A DNA stretch of 64,000 nt from Streptomyces sp. NRRL S-337. GTDB taxonomy: Bacteria > Actinomycetota > Actinomycetes > Streptomycetales > Streptomycetaceae. Location: the NCBI RefSeq assembly GCF_000720175.1, contig NZ_JOIX01000005.1:140917-204916 (forward strand), read 5' to 3'. Positions 44,802 to 53,408 of the stretch are shown piece by piece (position 1 is the first letter of the stretch; each line of letters opens with the position of its first letter). A model generated the notes under the pieces. The model was not told the origin of the DNA, did no database searches, and saw nothing but the letters and a program-made list of their open reading frames with translations. Both the position numbers and the translations under genes were made by a program.

Positions 44802-45446
44802 GTGCAGCTGACCCTCTCGACGCGTCGTGCGCTGATCGCCGGCGCCGCCGCGGCCCTGCTGTTCACCGGGGCCGGTGGCGCGGTCGCGGCGCCCGCCGGC
44901 CCCGCAGCCGCCGCCCCCTCACCCGCGGTCCCGGCCGCCGCCCGCGCGCACTCCCCGTACGCCGCACTCCGGCCGCTCGCCGCACTGTCCGCGGAGCGGC
45001 TGGCCACCGGCGACCTGGTGGCCGCGGCGAAGTGGGGCACCGGCAGCCCGATCGACGATCCGGCCCGCGAGCAGCAGGTGCTGGACTCGGTGGCCGAGCA
45101 GGCCCGGCAGCTCGGCGCCGACCCGGCCGCGACGGTGCAGATCTTCCGGGACCAGATCGAGGCCAACAAGATCGTGCAGCGCGGCCTGCACCGCCGCTGG
45201 GACGCCGACCCCTCCCAGGCCCCGGCCGAGCGCCCCGACCTGGGCGAGGTCCGCAAGGAGATCAACCGCATCAACACGGAACTGGTACGCGCCATCGCCG
45301 CCTCCGCGCCGGCCCGCTCCGCACCGTCCTGCCACCCGCTGCTGGCCCTGGCCGGCGCCGGGGTACGCCACGCGCGCCACCTGGACCCGCTGCACACTGT
45401 GGCCCTGGCCCGCTCCCTTTCGTCGGTGTGCGGGGAAGCCGGCTGA
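44802..45446 (+). CDS. Secreted chorismate mutase (AroQ gamma type)
   Basis: 214 residues from GTG. Signal peptide ~1-37. The mature domain LRPLAALSAERLATGDLVAA ... AAKWGTGSPIDDPAREQQVL ... IFRDQIEANKIVQRGLHRRW is the exported AroQ-gamma fold, with candidate active-site residues Arg66, Lys77, Glu120. It converts chorismate to prephenate, but outside the cytoplasm, as in M. tuberculosis Rv1885c. Two Cys near the C-terminus may form a disulfide. Its leader has tandem hairpins. Confidence 0.8.
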   Translation: MQLTLSTRRALIAGAAAALLFTGAGGAVAAPAGPAAAAPSPAVPAAARAHSPYAALRPLAALSAERLATGDLVAAAKWGTGSPIDDPAREQQVLDSVAEQARQLGADPAATVQIFRDQIEANKIVQRGLHRRWDADPSQAPAERPDLGEVRKEINRINTELVRAIAASAPARSAPSCHPLLALAGAGVRHARHLDPLHTVALARSLSSVCGEAG

Positions 45447-45502
45447 ACGGCGGCCCTCCGTCCGGCGACCGGGGCGGTCCGGGCGGCGCGCCGCCGCGGC
45501 CC

Positions 45503-47131
45503 TCATGCCCCCCGTTCGCCCGCCGCCACCGCCTTCGCCCAGCGGTAGTCGGCCTTGCCGCTCGGGGAGCGCTGGATGCGGTCGGTGAAGACCACCGCGC
45601 GCGGGACCTTGTAGCCGGCCAGCCGGGTGCGGCAGTGGGCCTGAAGGGCCGCCAGGTCCAACGGCCCGCTGCCGGCGCGGAGTTGCACCACAGCCGAGAC
45701 CCGGTTGCCCCACCGCTCGTCCGGGACGCCCGCCACCAGCGCGTCGTAGACGTCCGGATGGGCCTTCAGTGCCTGTTCGACCTCCTCCGGATAGACCTTC
45801 TCACCACCGGAGTTGATGCACTGCGAGCCCCGTCCGAGGACGGTGACGATGCCCTCCTCGTCGACGGTGGCCATGTCGCCCAGCAGCACCCACCGGTCCC
45901 CGCGCGCCTCGAAGAAGGTCTCGGCGGTCTTCGCCGGGTCGTTGTAGTAGCCCAGCGGGACGTGACCGCGCAGCGCCAGCCGCCCCACCTCGCCGGCCGG
46001 GACCGGTTCGCGCGTCGCGGGATCGACCACGGCCGTACGGGAGTTGACCCGCAGCCGGAACCCCTTGGCGGGACCCGAGTCGTCGGTGGCGGTGCCGTTG
46101 AAGCCGGACTCCGAGGAGCCGAAGTTGTTGAGCAGCATCGCGTTCGGCACCAGCGCGGTGAACTGGGCGCGTACGGTCTCGGAGAGGATCGCGCCGGAGC
46201 TGCTGACGCTGAACAGCGAGGAGCAGTCGGTGCCCTTGAGCGGCCCGGCGAGCGCGTCGACGAGCGGCCGCAGCATCGCGTCGCCCACCAGCGACACACT
46301 GGTGACCCGCTCCCGCTCGACGGTCCGCAGCACCTCCTCGGGCACGTACTTGCGGTGCAGGACGACCTTCTGGCCGAAGTGGAAGGCGATGAACGCGGTC
46401 AGGGTCGAGGTGCCGTGCATCAGCGGGGGAGTGGGGAAGAAGACGATCCCCTCACCGCCCGCCGCGACCCGTTCGGCGAGCTCCTGCGGCCGGGTGACCG
46501 GGTCGCCGGTCGGGGCCCCGCCGCCCATGCCGGAGAAGAAGAGGTCCTCGTGCCGCCACATCACGCCCTTGGGCATCCCGGTGGTGCCGCCGGTGTAGAT
46601 GACGATCTGGTCATCGGCGGAGCGCGGCGCGAAGCCGCGGGCCGGTGAGCCGGACGCCTCGGCGTCCGTGAGCGCGACCGGTGCGAGGGCCGGTTCGGGG
46701 GCGCCGTCCGGCGGGGTACCGACCCGGACCAGGTGCCGCAGGCGCGGCGCCCGCGGCAGGGCGGCGGCCACCCGGCCGGTGAACTCCGCGTCGAAGACCA
46801 GCCCCACCAGGTCCGCATCCCGGTAGAGGTACACCAACTCCTCCTCGACATAGCGGTAGTTGACGTTCACCGGCACGGCGCGGATCTTCAGGCAGGCGTA
46901 CACCGCCTGGAGGTAGGGGACGCCGTTGTAGAGGTGCAGCCCGACGTGGTCCCCGGGGCCGATGCCCCGGCCGGCGAGGTGGTGGGCCAGCCGGTTGGCG
47001 GCGCGGTCGAGCTCCGCGTACGTCAGCCGCCGCTCCGCGCCGGTCCCCGGGTGGTCGAGGTACACCAGGGCCTCGCGATCGGGCACGGTCTCCACGATCG
47101 ACTCGAAGAGGTCGGCAAGGTTGTACTCCAC
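45503..47131 (-). CDS. Acyl-CoA synthetase, FadD19-like
   Basis: 542 residues. P-loop YTGGTTGMPKG (179-189), LNNFGSSESGFNGTATDDSG, WVLLGDMATVDEEGIVTVLG, QCINSGGEKVYPEEVEQALK and catalytic Lys in SPSGKADYRWAK. Resembles steroid C26-CoA ligase FadD19 of Mycobacterium/Rhodococcus. Supporting context: in M. tuberculosis fadD19 is likewise divergent from echA19, as here. The operator at 47241-47260 lies between the two genes. Substrate identity is inference. Confidence 0.78.
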   Translation of the reverse strand: MEYNLADLFESIVETVPDREALVYLDHPGTGAERRLTYAELDRAANRLAHHLAGRGIGPGDHVGLHLYNGVPYLQAVYACLKIRAVPVNVNYRYVEEELVYLYRDADLVGLVFDAEFTGRVAAALPRAPRLRHLVRVGTPPDGAPEPALAPVALTDAEASGSPARGFAPRSADDQIVIYTGGTTGMPKGVMWRHEDLFFSGMGGGAPTGDPVTRPQELAERVAAGGEGIVFFPTPPLMHGTSTLTAFIAFHFGQKVVLHRKYVPEEVLRTVERERVTSVSLVGDAMLRPLVDALAGPLKGTDCSSLFSVSSSGAILSETVRAQFTALVPNAMLLNNFGSSESGFNGTATDDSGPAKGFRLRVNSRTAVVDPATREPVPAGEVGRLALRGHVPLGYYNDPAKTAETFFEARGDRWVLLGDMATVDEEGIVTVLGRGSQCINSGGEKVYPEEVEQALKAHPDVYDALVAGVPDERWGNRVSAVVQLRAGSGPLDLAALQAHCRTRLAGYKVPRAVVFTDRIQRSPSGKADYRWAKAVAAGERGA

Positions 47132-47240
47132 GTCTCCTCCAGACCGGGCGGCGTCGGCGCAGGGGAGGCCCGCGGGTCCGGACCCCGGCGGTCATTAGAG
47201 CGCCGCGGGCAGGAGCAGGGAAGGGGCCCGGCGCAAGTAA

Positions 47241-47260
47241 TCTGACTACCTGTCAGAAAA
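47241..47260. promoter_or_regulatory. Operator TCTGA-N7-TCAGAAAA in the fadD19/echA19 divergon
   Basis: TCTGAC-N5-GTCAGA palindrome followed by AAA. Same core, same 7-nt centre and identical TCAGAAAA right arm as the site at 37282-37304. It lies ~110 nt from the FadD19-like start and ~60 nt from the EchA19-like start, suited to control both. Confidence 0.7.
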
Positions 47261-47321
47261 GCCTTGAACTCACCGTGCGGCTACTGCAACCTGTTCTCGT
47301 TCCTGCAGACGGGAGACCGCA

Positions 47322-48122
47322 ATGGGTGGGACGGAACACCTCACCGTGCAGCGCGAAGGCGCCACACTGGTGCTCACGCTCAACAGGCCCGACACCAAGA
47401 ACGCACTCTCGCTCCCCATGCTCGTCGGGCTGTACGACGGCTGGGTGGCGGCCGACGAGGACGACGCGATCCGCTCGATCGTGCTCACCGGCGCCGGCGG
47501 CGCGTTCTGCGCCGGGATGGACCTCAAGGCCCTGGCCGGCAAGGGCATGGCGGGGCAGCAGTACCGCGACCGCCTCACCGCCGACCCCGACCTGCACTGG
47601 AAGGCGATGCTGCGGCACCACCGCCCCCGCAAGCCGGTGATCGCCGCCGTCGAGGGAGCATGCGTGGCGGGCGGCACGGAGATCCTCCAGGGCACCGACA
47701 TCCGCGTCGCGGGCGAGTCCGCCACCTTCGGGCTCTTCGAGGTCAGGCGCGGACTGTTCCCCATCGGCGGATCGACGGTCCGCCTGCAGCGCCAGATCCC
47801 GCGCACCCACGCCCTGGAGATGCTGCTCACCGGCCGCCCGTACACCGCCCGCGAGGCCGCCGGCATCGGCTTGATCGGCCAGGTCGTCCCCGACGGCACG
47901 GCACTCGCCAAGGCCCTGGAGATCGCCGAGCAGATCAACGCCTGCGGCCCGCTCGCCGTCGAGGCCGTCAAGGCGTCGGTGTACGAGACCGCCGAACTGA
48001 CCGAGACCGACGGACTCGCCGCCGAACTCGCCCGCGGCTGGCCGGTCTTCGACACCGCCGACGCCAAGGAGGGCGCCCGCGCCTTCGCGGAGAAGCGACC
48101 GCCCGTGTACAAGCGCGCCTGA
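47322..48122 (+). CDS. Enoyl-CoA hydratase, EchA19-like
   Basis: 266 residues of the crotonase family. Oxyanion segments GAFCAGMDLKAL and GACVAGGTEILQG; both catalytic glutamates of true hydratases are present (Glu140 in FGLFEVRRGL, Glu166 in ALEMLLTG). By divergent pairing with the FadD19-like gene it matches EchA19, the hydratase of the first steroid side-chain cycle. First gene of a four-gene operon (13 nt to the next). Confidence 0.8.
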   Translation: MGGTEHLTVQREGATLVLTLNRPDTKNALSLPMLVGLYDGWVAADEDDAIRSIVLTGAGGAFCAGMDLKALAGKGMAGQQYRDRLTADPDLHWKAMLRHHRPRKPVIAAVEGACVAGGTEILQGTDIRVAGESATFGLFEVRRGLFPIGGSTVRLQRQIPRTHALEMLLTGRPYTAREAAGIGLIGQVVPDGTALAKALEIAEQINACGPLAVEAVKASVYETAELTETDGLAAELARGWPVFDTADAKEGARAFAEKRPPVYKRA

Positions 48123-48135
48123 CCCGGAGGAGCCC

Positions 48136-49098
48136 GTGATGCCAGCAGTCCTCAAAGCCCCGCTCGTCGTCGAATTCCCCTTCACCCGCTCCCTCGGACC
48201 CGTCCAGAGCGCGTTCCTGACCGGGCTGCGCGAACGCGTCGTCCTCGGCGTGCGGACCCGCGACGGCCGCACCCTGGTCCCGCCCGTCGAGTACGACCCC
48301 GTCACCGCCGAGGAGATCGGTGACCGCGGCGGCCTTGTCGAAGTCGCCCCCACGGGCACGGTCACCACCTGGGCCTGGAACCCCGAGCCCCGCCGCGGCC
48401 AGCCCCTTCGCACCCCGTTCGCCTGGGTCCTGGTCCGTCTCGACGGCGCCGACACCGCCCTGCTGCACGCCCTCGACGCCCCCGGCCCCGAGGCGGTGCA
48501 CACCGGCATGCGGGTCCGCGTCCGCTGGGCCGAGGAACGCACCGGCGCCATCACCGACCTCGCCTGCTTCGAGCCGTACGACGGAGACCCGGCCGAACCC
48601 GCCGGTCACACCGGTGAGTTCGCGGACCCGGTCACCGGCATCGTCGCCCCCGCCCGCCTCGACTACGTCTACTCGCCCGGCCGCGCCCAGTCCGCCTACA
48701 TCCACGCCCTCTCCGGCCGGCGGACCGTGGGCGAACGCTGCCCCTCCTGCCACAAGGTCTACGTCCCGCCCAGGGGCGCCTGCCCCACCTGCGGCATCGC
48801 CACCTCCGAACAGGTCGAGGTGGGCCCGCGCGGCACCGTCACCACCTACTGCATCGTCAACATCAAGGCCGCGCACACGGCGAATCTGGACATCGAGGTC
48901 CCCTACGTCTACGCCCACATCGCCCTCGACGGCGCCGGCCTCGCGCTGCACGGCCGGATCGGCGGCATCCCCTACGACCAGGTGCGGATGGGCCTGCGCG
49001 TCGAGCCGGTGTGGACGGAAGGGGGCCGCTACCCCGACCACTACCGGCCGACCGGAGAACCCGACGCGGAGTACGACACCTACAAGGAGCTGCTGTGA
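48136..49098 (+). CDS. Tandem DUF35 OB-fold protein with zinc ribbon
   Basis: 320 residues from GTG (ATG at 48139 equally possible; GGAGGAG upstream). Residues ~1-150 form an OB-fold half without a ribbon; residues ~185-310 contain a zinc ribbon C202-x2-C205 ... C216-x2-C219 followed by the OB fold. DUF35 proteins partner thiolase-like enzymes, and two such genes follow directly. Matches M. tuberculosis Rv3521 in type and neighbourhood (recalled). Likely a substrate- or CoA-binding partner subunit. Confidence 0.8.
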   Translation: MMPAVLKAPLVVEFPFTRSLGPVQSAFLTGLRERVVLGVRTRDGRTLVPPVEYDPVTAEEIGDRGGLVEVAPTGTVTTWAWNPEPRRGQPLRTPFAWVLVRLDGADTALLHALDAPGPEAVHTGMRVRVRWAEERTGAITDLACFEPYDGDPAEPAGHTGEFADPVTGIVAPARLDYVYSPGRAQSAYIHALSGRRTVGERCPSCHKVYVPPRGACPTCGIATSEQVEVGPRGTVTTYCIVNIKAAHTANLDIEVPYVYAHIALDGAGLALHGRIGGIPYDQVRMGLRVEPVWTEGGRYPDHYRPTGEPDAEYDTYKELL

Positions 49099-50144
49099 CG
49101 CGTGAGATCGCGGTCGTCGCCTTCGCCCAGACCGACCACCGGCGCACCACCGACGAGCTCTCCGAGGTGGAGATGCTCCTCCCGGTGCTGCACGAGGTCC
49201 TCGACCGGACCGGCCTGAGGACCAGCGACATCGGCTTCACCTGCTCCGGCTCCTCCGACTACCTCGCCGGCCGCGCCTTCTCCTTCACCATGGCCCTCGA
49301 CGGCGTGGGCGCCTGGCCGCCGATCTCCGAGTCGCACGTCGAGATGGACGGCGCCTGGGCCCTGTACGAGGCGTGGACGAAGCTGCTCACCGGCGACGCC
49401 GACACCGCCCTGGTCTACGCGTACGGCAAGTCCTCACCCGGCTCCGTGCGCGACGTCCTGACCCGCCAGCTCGACCCGTACTACGTCGCGCCCCTGTGGC
49501 CGGACTCCGTGGCGCTCGCCGCGCTCCAGGCGCAGGCGCTCATCGACGCGGGCGAGACGGACGAACCCGCCCTCGCCGCGATCGGGGCCCGCAGCCGCAC
49601 GGACGCCGCCGCCAACACCCACGCCCAGCTGAGCGGTCCGGTGCCGCACGGCGACTACGTCGTACGGCCGCTGCGCACCGGCGACTGCCCGCCCATCGGC
49701 GACGGCGCCGCCGCCGTCATCCTCGCCGCGGGCGACCGGGCCAGGGAGCTGTGCGCCCGGCCCGCCTGGATCCGCGGCATCGACCACCGCATCGAGGCGC
49801 ACGGCCTCGGCGTCCGCGATCTGACCGACTCGCCGTCCACCCGGCTGGCCGCCGAGAAGGCCGGCGCCTTCCGACGGGCCGTCGACACCGCCGAGTTGCA
49901 CGCACCCTTCACCGCGCAGGAGGTCGTCCTGCGCAAGGCACTGCGGCTCGGCGACGACGTGTGCGTCAACCCGTCCGGCGGGGCGCTCGCCGCCAACCCG
50001 GTGATGGCCGCCGGCCTCCTGCGCATCGGCGAGGCCGCCGCCCGCATCCACCGCGGCGCGTCCGACCGCGCCCTCGCCCACGCCACGTCCGGCCCCTGTC
50101 TGCAGCAGAACCTGGTCGCCGTCCTCGAAGGGGATCCCCGATGA
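49095..50144 (+). CDS. Thiolase-like protein (Ltp4-type) without catalytic Cys
   Basis: 349 residues, GTG overlapping the DUF35 stop. Thiolase fold (VAFAQTDHRRTTDELSEVEM; GDCPPIGDGAAAVILA; NPSGGALAANPVMAAGLLRI), but where thiolases carry the acyl-accepting Cys it reads SHVEMDGAWAL. So it is probably a lipid-transfer-protein-type aldolase or non-thiolytic enzyme, as known for Ltp2 with its DUF35 partner. Counterpart of M. tuberculosis Rv3522 by order. Confidence 0.75.
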   Translation: MTREIAVVAFAQTDHRRTTDELSEVEMLLPVLHEVLDRTGLRTSDIGFTCSGSSDYLAGRAFSFTMALDGVGAWPPISESHVEMDGAWALYEAWTKLLTGDADTALVYAYGKSSPGSVRDVLTRQLDPYYVAPLWPDSVALAALQAQALIDAGETDEPALAAIGARSRTDAAANTHAQLSGPVPHGDYVVRPLRTGDCPPIGDGAAAVILAAGDRARELCARPAWIRGIDHRIEAHGLGVRDLTDSPSTRLAAEKAGAFRRAVDTAELHAPFTAQEVVLRKALRLGDDVCVNPSGGALAANPVMAAGLLRIGEAAARIHRGASDRALAHATSGPCLQQNLVAVLEGDPR

Positions 50145-51307
50145 GCAAGGAGCCCGTGGCCGTCGTAGGCATCGGCCAGACCAAGCACGTGGCCGCGCGG
50201 CGGGACGTGTCGATCGCCGGCCTCGTCCGGGAGGCCGCCCAACGTGCCCTGGCGGACGCCGAATTGACGTGGGCCGACGTCGACGCGGTCGTCATCGGCA
50301 AGGCGCCCGACTTCTTCGAGGGCGTCATGATGCCCGAGCTCTACCTCGCCGACGCACTCGGCGCCGTCGGCAAGCCGATGCTGCGGGTACACACCGCCGG
50401 TTCGGTCGGCGGCTCCACCGCGCTCGTCGCCGCCAACCTCGTCGCGGCCCGCGTCCACGGCACGGTCCTCACCCTCGCCTTCGAGAAGCAGTCGGAATCC
50501 AACGCGATGTGGGGCCTCTCGCTCCCCGTCCCCTTCCAGCAGCCGCTCCTCGCCGGCGCCGGCGGCTTCTTCGCCCCGCACGTCCGCGCCTACCTGCGCC
50601 GCACCGGCGCCCCGGACCACGTCGGCTCGCTCGTCGCCTACAAGGACCGCCGCAACGCCCTCAAGAACCCCTACGCCCACCTCCACGAACACGACCTCAC
50701 CCTGGAGAAGGTCCAGGCCTCGCCCATGCTGTGGGACCCGATCCGCTACTCCGAGACCTGCCCCTCCTCCGACGGCGCCTGCGCGATGATCCTCACCGAC
50801 CGGGCCGGTGCCGCGCGCGCCCCGCACCCGCCGGCCTGGATGCACGGCGGGGCGATGCGCAGCGAGCCCACCCTCTTCGCCGGCAAGGACTTCGTCTCCC
50901 CGCAGGCCGGCAAGGACTGCGCCGCCGACGTCTACCGCCAGGCCGGCATCACCGACCCGCGCCGGCAGATCGACGCGGTGGAGATGTACGTCCCCTTCAG
51001 CTGGTACGAACCCATGTGGCTGGAGAACCTCGGCTTCGCCGACGAAGGCGAGGGCTGGAAGCTCACCGAGTCCGGCGTCACCGAGCTCGACGGCGACCTC
51101 CCCGTCAACCCCTCCGGCGGCGTCCTGTCCACCAACCCGATCGGCGCCTCCGGCATGATCCGCTTCGCCGAGGCGGCGCTGCAGGTGCGCGGCCGGGCCG
51201 GCGAACACCAGGTCGACGGTGCGCGCCGAGCACTCGGACACGCCTACGGCGGCGGCTCGCAGTTCTTCTCCATGTGGCTGGTCGGCGCCGAACCACCCGC
51301 CACCTGA
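50141..51307 (+). CDS. Thiolase-like protein (Ltp3-type) without catalytic Cys
   Basis: 388 residues, ATG overlapping the previous stop (ATGA). Thiolase-fold: VAVVGIGQTKHVAARRDVSI, SSDGACAMILTDRAG, NPSGGVLSTNPIGASGMIRF. The usual nucleophile position reads VHTAGSVGGS (84-92) with no Cys. Counterpart of Rv3523 (Ltp3) by order. May act as a complex with the preceding thiolase-like and DUF35 proteins. Ends the operon; about 90 nt follow before a DUF397 gene. Confidence 0.76.
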   Translation: MSKEPVAVVGIGQTKHVAARRDVSIAGLVREAAQRALADAELTWADVDAVVIGKAPDFFEGVMMPELYLADALGAVGKPMLRVHTAGSVGGSTALVAANLVAARVHGTVLTLAFEKQSESNAMWGLSLPVPFQQPLLAGAGGFFAPHVRAYLRRTGAPDHVGSLVAYKDRRNALKNPYAHLHEHDLTLEKVQASPMLWDPIRYSETCPSSDGACAMILTDRAGAARAPHPPAWMHGGAMRSEPTLFAGKDFVSPQAGKDCAADVYRQAGITDPRRQIDAVEMYVPFSWYEPMWLENLGFADEGEGWKLTESGVTELDGDLPVNPSGGVLSTNPIGASGMIRFAEAALQVRGRAGEHQVDGARRALGHAYGGGSQFFSMWLVGAEPPAT

Positions 51308-51400
51308 CGGTTCCGCCGGCCCGCCCCGCCACGTCCCCTGTCCGTCCCTGGGCACAGTGGCTAGGCTGACCGCGGACGACGAACCGGGAGGAGCGGCGAC

Positions 51401-51640
51401 GTGGCCGACAGCATCACCGAGCAGCGGCTCGCGGGCGGGCCCAGGCCCGATCTCGACCTGACCCAGGCCGAGTGGCAGTCCAGCAGCCAGGGCGTGGGCG
51501 ACGTCCAGATCGCCTTCGTCGAGGGCTACATCGCGATGCGCAACCGCCGCAGCCCGGAGATCCCGGCGCTGATCTTCAGCCCCGCCGAGTGGCGCGCCTT
51601 CGTCCTCGACGCCCGCGACGGGGAGTTCGACCTCACCTAG
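51401..51640 (+). CDS. DUF397 small regulator-associated protein
   Basis: 79 residues from GTG (GGGAGGAG 8 nt upstream; TAGGCT -10-like at 51362). Shows the DUF397 pattern (EWQSSSQG, IAFVEGYIAMRNRRSPEIPA, FSPAEWRAFVLDARDGEFDL). DUF397 proteins usually sit beside an XRE-type regulator and modulate it; here none is adjacent. Confidence 0.7.
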   Translation: MADSITEQRLAGGPRPDLDLTQAEWQSSSQGVGDVQIAFVEGYIAMRNRRSPEIPALIFSPAEWRAFVLDARDGEFDLT

Positions 51641-51662
51641 CCCCGGGCGGCGGCGGCCGCCG

Positions 51663-52391
51663 TCAGGTGAGCACCACGCACCCGTTCGCGCGCAGCGCCC
51701 GGACCGGTTCCGCACCGTCGTCCACGGCGTTCCAGCGCAGATCCAGTTTCTCCAGCGACGGGAGCCCGGTGATCCACCGCGGCAGTTCCGCGATCCGGTT
51801 GCCGCGCAGATCGAGCCGGGCCAGCCGGGGGAGTCCACGCAGCGCCCCCGGCAGCCCGGGCAGGGCGTTGTCGCGCAGTTCCAGCACCCGCAGCTCGTGC
51901 AGCGCGGCGACGCCCGCCGGCAGCCCGGTCAGCGCATTGCCGCCCAGCCACACTTCCCGCAGCCGCCCGAGCCGCCCCACCGCCGGCGGGAGTTCGGCCA
52001 ACCCGGCCCGCTGCGCCCGGAGTTCGACCAGCGAGGCCATCCCGTCCAGCGTGTCCGGCAGCCGGCCCAGCGGATTGTCGCCGACGTTGAGGTAGCCCAG
52101 CCGGTCCAGCCGGCCGAGCGCCTCCGGCAGGGCGGTGAGGCGGTTGTCGTGCAGATAGAGGTAGCGGGTCAGCCCGGTCAGCTCGCCGATCTCCTCGGGG
52201 ATCGCGGTCAGCGCGTTGTGGCCGAGGTCCAGGGTGTGCAGCGCCCGCAGCCCGCCCAGCGCCGCCGGAACCGAGGTCAGGGCGTTGTCGGCGAGGATCA
52301 GCACCTCCCAGTCGGCGCGCCGCCACACCTCCGGCGGCACCGAACTCAGCCCGGCCTTCCAGAAGTTGAGCGTGCGGGGCGGGGTGAGCAT
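51663..52391 (-). CDS. Leucine-rich repeat protein
   Basis: 242 residues, nearly all LRR: about nine repeats of the LxxLxxLxLxxNxLxxLPxxL type from residue ~25 to ~230 (for example LHTLDLGHNALTAIPEEIGE and LRVLELRDNALPGLPGALRG). No signal peptide or membrane segment, so cytoplasmic; probably a protein-interaction scaffold. LRR proteins are infrequent in Streptomyces. Converges with the DUF397 gene. Confidence 0.85.
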   Translation of the reverse strand: MLTPPRTLNFWKAGLSSVPPEVWRRADWEVLILADNALTSVPAALGGLRALHTLDLGHNALTAIPEEIGELTGLTRYLYLHDNRLTALPEALGRLDRLGYLNVGDNPLGRLPDTLDGMASLVELRAQRAGLAELPPAVGRLGRLREVWLGGNALTGLPAGVAALHELRVLELRDNALPGLPGALRGLPRLARLDLRGNRIAELPRWITGLPSLEKLDLRWNAVDDGAEPVRALRANGCVVLT

Positions 52392-52457
52392 GACGGAGTC
52401 CCTTCAGAAGGAGAGGGTGAGGCGGTCGGGAGCCGACCGGGCGGACCGGGCGCGTCC

Positions 52458-53192
52458 CTACGGCCAGTCGAGCAGCTCCGGCAGTGCGGCGGGACGGCCC
52501 GACCGGCGGCAGTCCAGCGGCCGGTGCGGATCGCGGCCGGCCAGCCAGGCCGCCAGGTCGGTGAGATGACCGCGGACCGTCACCTCCGGCGCGCCGGCGG
52601 CACCGTACTCCCGCCGGAACGCCTCGTCGGTGGCCTCCAGCACGAGGTGGACGTCCTTCGGGGCGCGCGGCGCCAGATGACTCAGCAGGTGATGGCACAG
52701 CCCGTGCGGCCAGTCCTCGGGGCCGTGGCCGAGCCGGGCGTCCGCCGTGTGGATCTCCAGCTCCCGCCACCAGGCCCACAGCACCGTGCGCAGATCACCG
52801 TCCCGGTAGCGCACCGGGCGCGACCAGTCGGCCGGGCCGACCGCCGCCCAGGCCGCCGAGGACTCGTCCAGCGCGGCCCCCACCGCGTCCCGCAGCTGTG
52901 CTGCGTCCCGCACCGCACCGGCCTCGATCCCGGCCGCCCGCTCCGGGCGCCCGCCGTCGTACAGCTCGACCAGCTCACCGCGCAGCGCGTAACGGGCCTG
53001 CCGGGCGGTGGCCCGGGCGATGCCCTCCAGGTGCGCGAGGACATGGGCGCGGGACCAGCCGGGCAGCGCGCTCGGCTCGCGCACCGCGGTCTCCGTCAGC
53101 CCGCCCAGCAGCGCCCGCAACCGCTCCTGGCCCGCCTCGATCGCCTCGCGGACCACCTCGGCCGACAGGGCGGATTCCTTCGTCACGGCCAC
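52458..53192 (-). CDS. Maleylpyruvate isomerase-type mycothiol-dependent protein
   Basis: 244 residues from GTG with AAGGAG 5 nt upstream. DinB/MDMPI fold: PGWSRAHVLAHLEGIARATA (metal-binding His), WAWWRELEIHTADARLG (His) and a C-terminal domain with RGHLTDLAAWLAGRDPHRPL. Family members use mycothiol for isomerisation or detoxification; specific substrate unknown. Same strand as the LRR gene, 66 nt upstream of it. Confidence 0.75.
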   Translation of the reverse strand: MAVTKESALSAEVVREAIEAGQERLRALLGGLTETAVREPSALPGWSRAHVLAHLEGIARATARQARYALRGELVELYDGGRPERAAGIEAGAVRDAAQLRDAVGAALDESSAAWAAVGPADWSRPVRYRDGDLRTVLWAWWRELEIHTADARLGHGPEDWPHGLCHHLLSHLAPRAPKDVHLVLEATDEAFRREYGAAGAPEVTVRGHLTDLAAWLAGRDPHRPLDCRRSGRPAALPELLDWP

Positions 53193-53395
53193 AGCAGCTC
53201 CTTCATCCGGTTCTCGCCGAGCCGGCGGTGCGCCGGTCCGGGTGTGCTCGCGTTCCACCGGGTCGCCGGGCGGGTCCACCGGATCGGAGAGCGGCGGTGC
53301 GCCCGCGAACCCCGGGCGCACGCACGGCAGTTGACGGAGTTCGACCATGTTCCCCCCTCGGGCTCCCCGACGAATCTAATGGCTGGCGGTGACGT

Positions 53396-53401
53396 TACCA
53401 T
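53396..53401 (+). promoter_or_regulatory. -10 element for a leaderless transcript
   Basis: TACCAT ends 7 nt before the ATG at 53409; no SD. Confidence 0.45.
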
Positions 53402-53408
53402 TAGCTCT

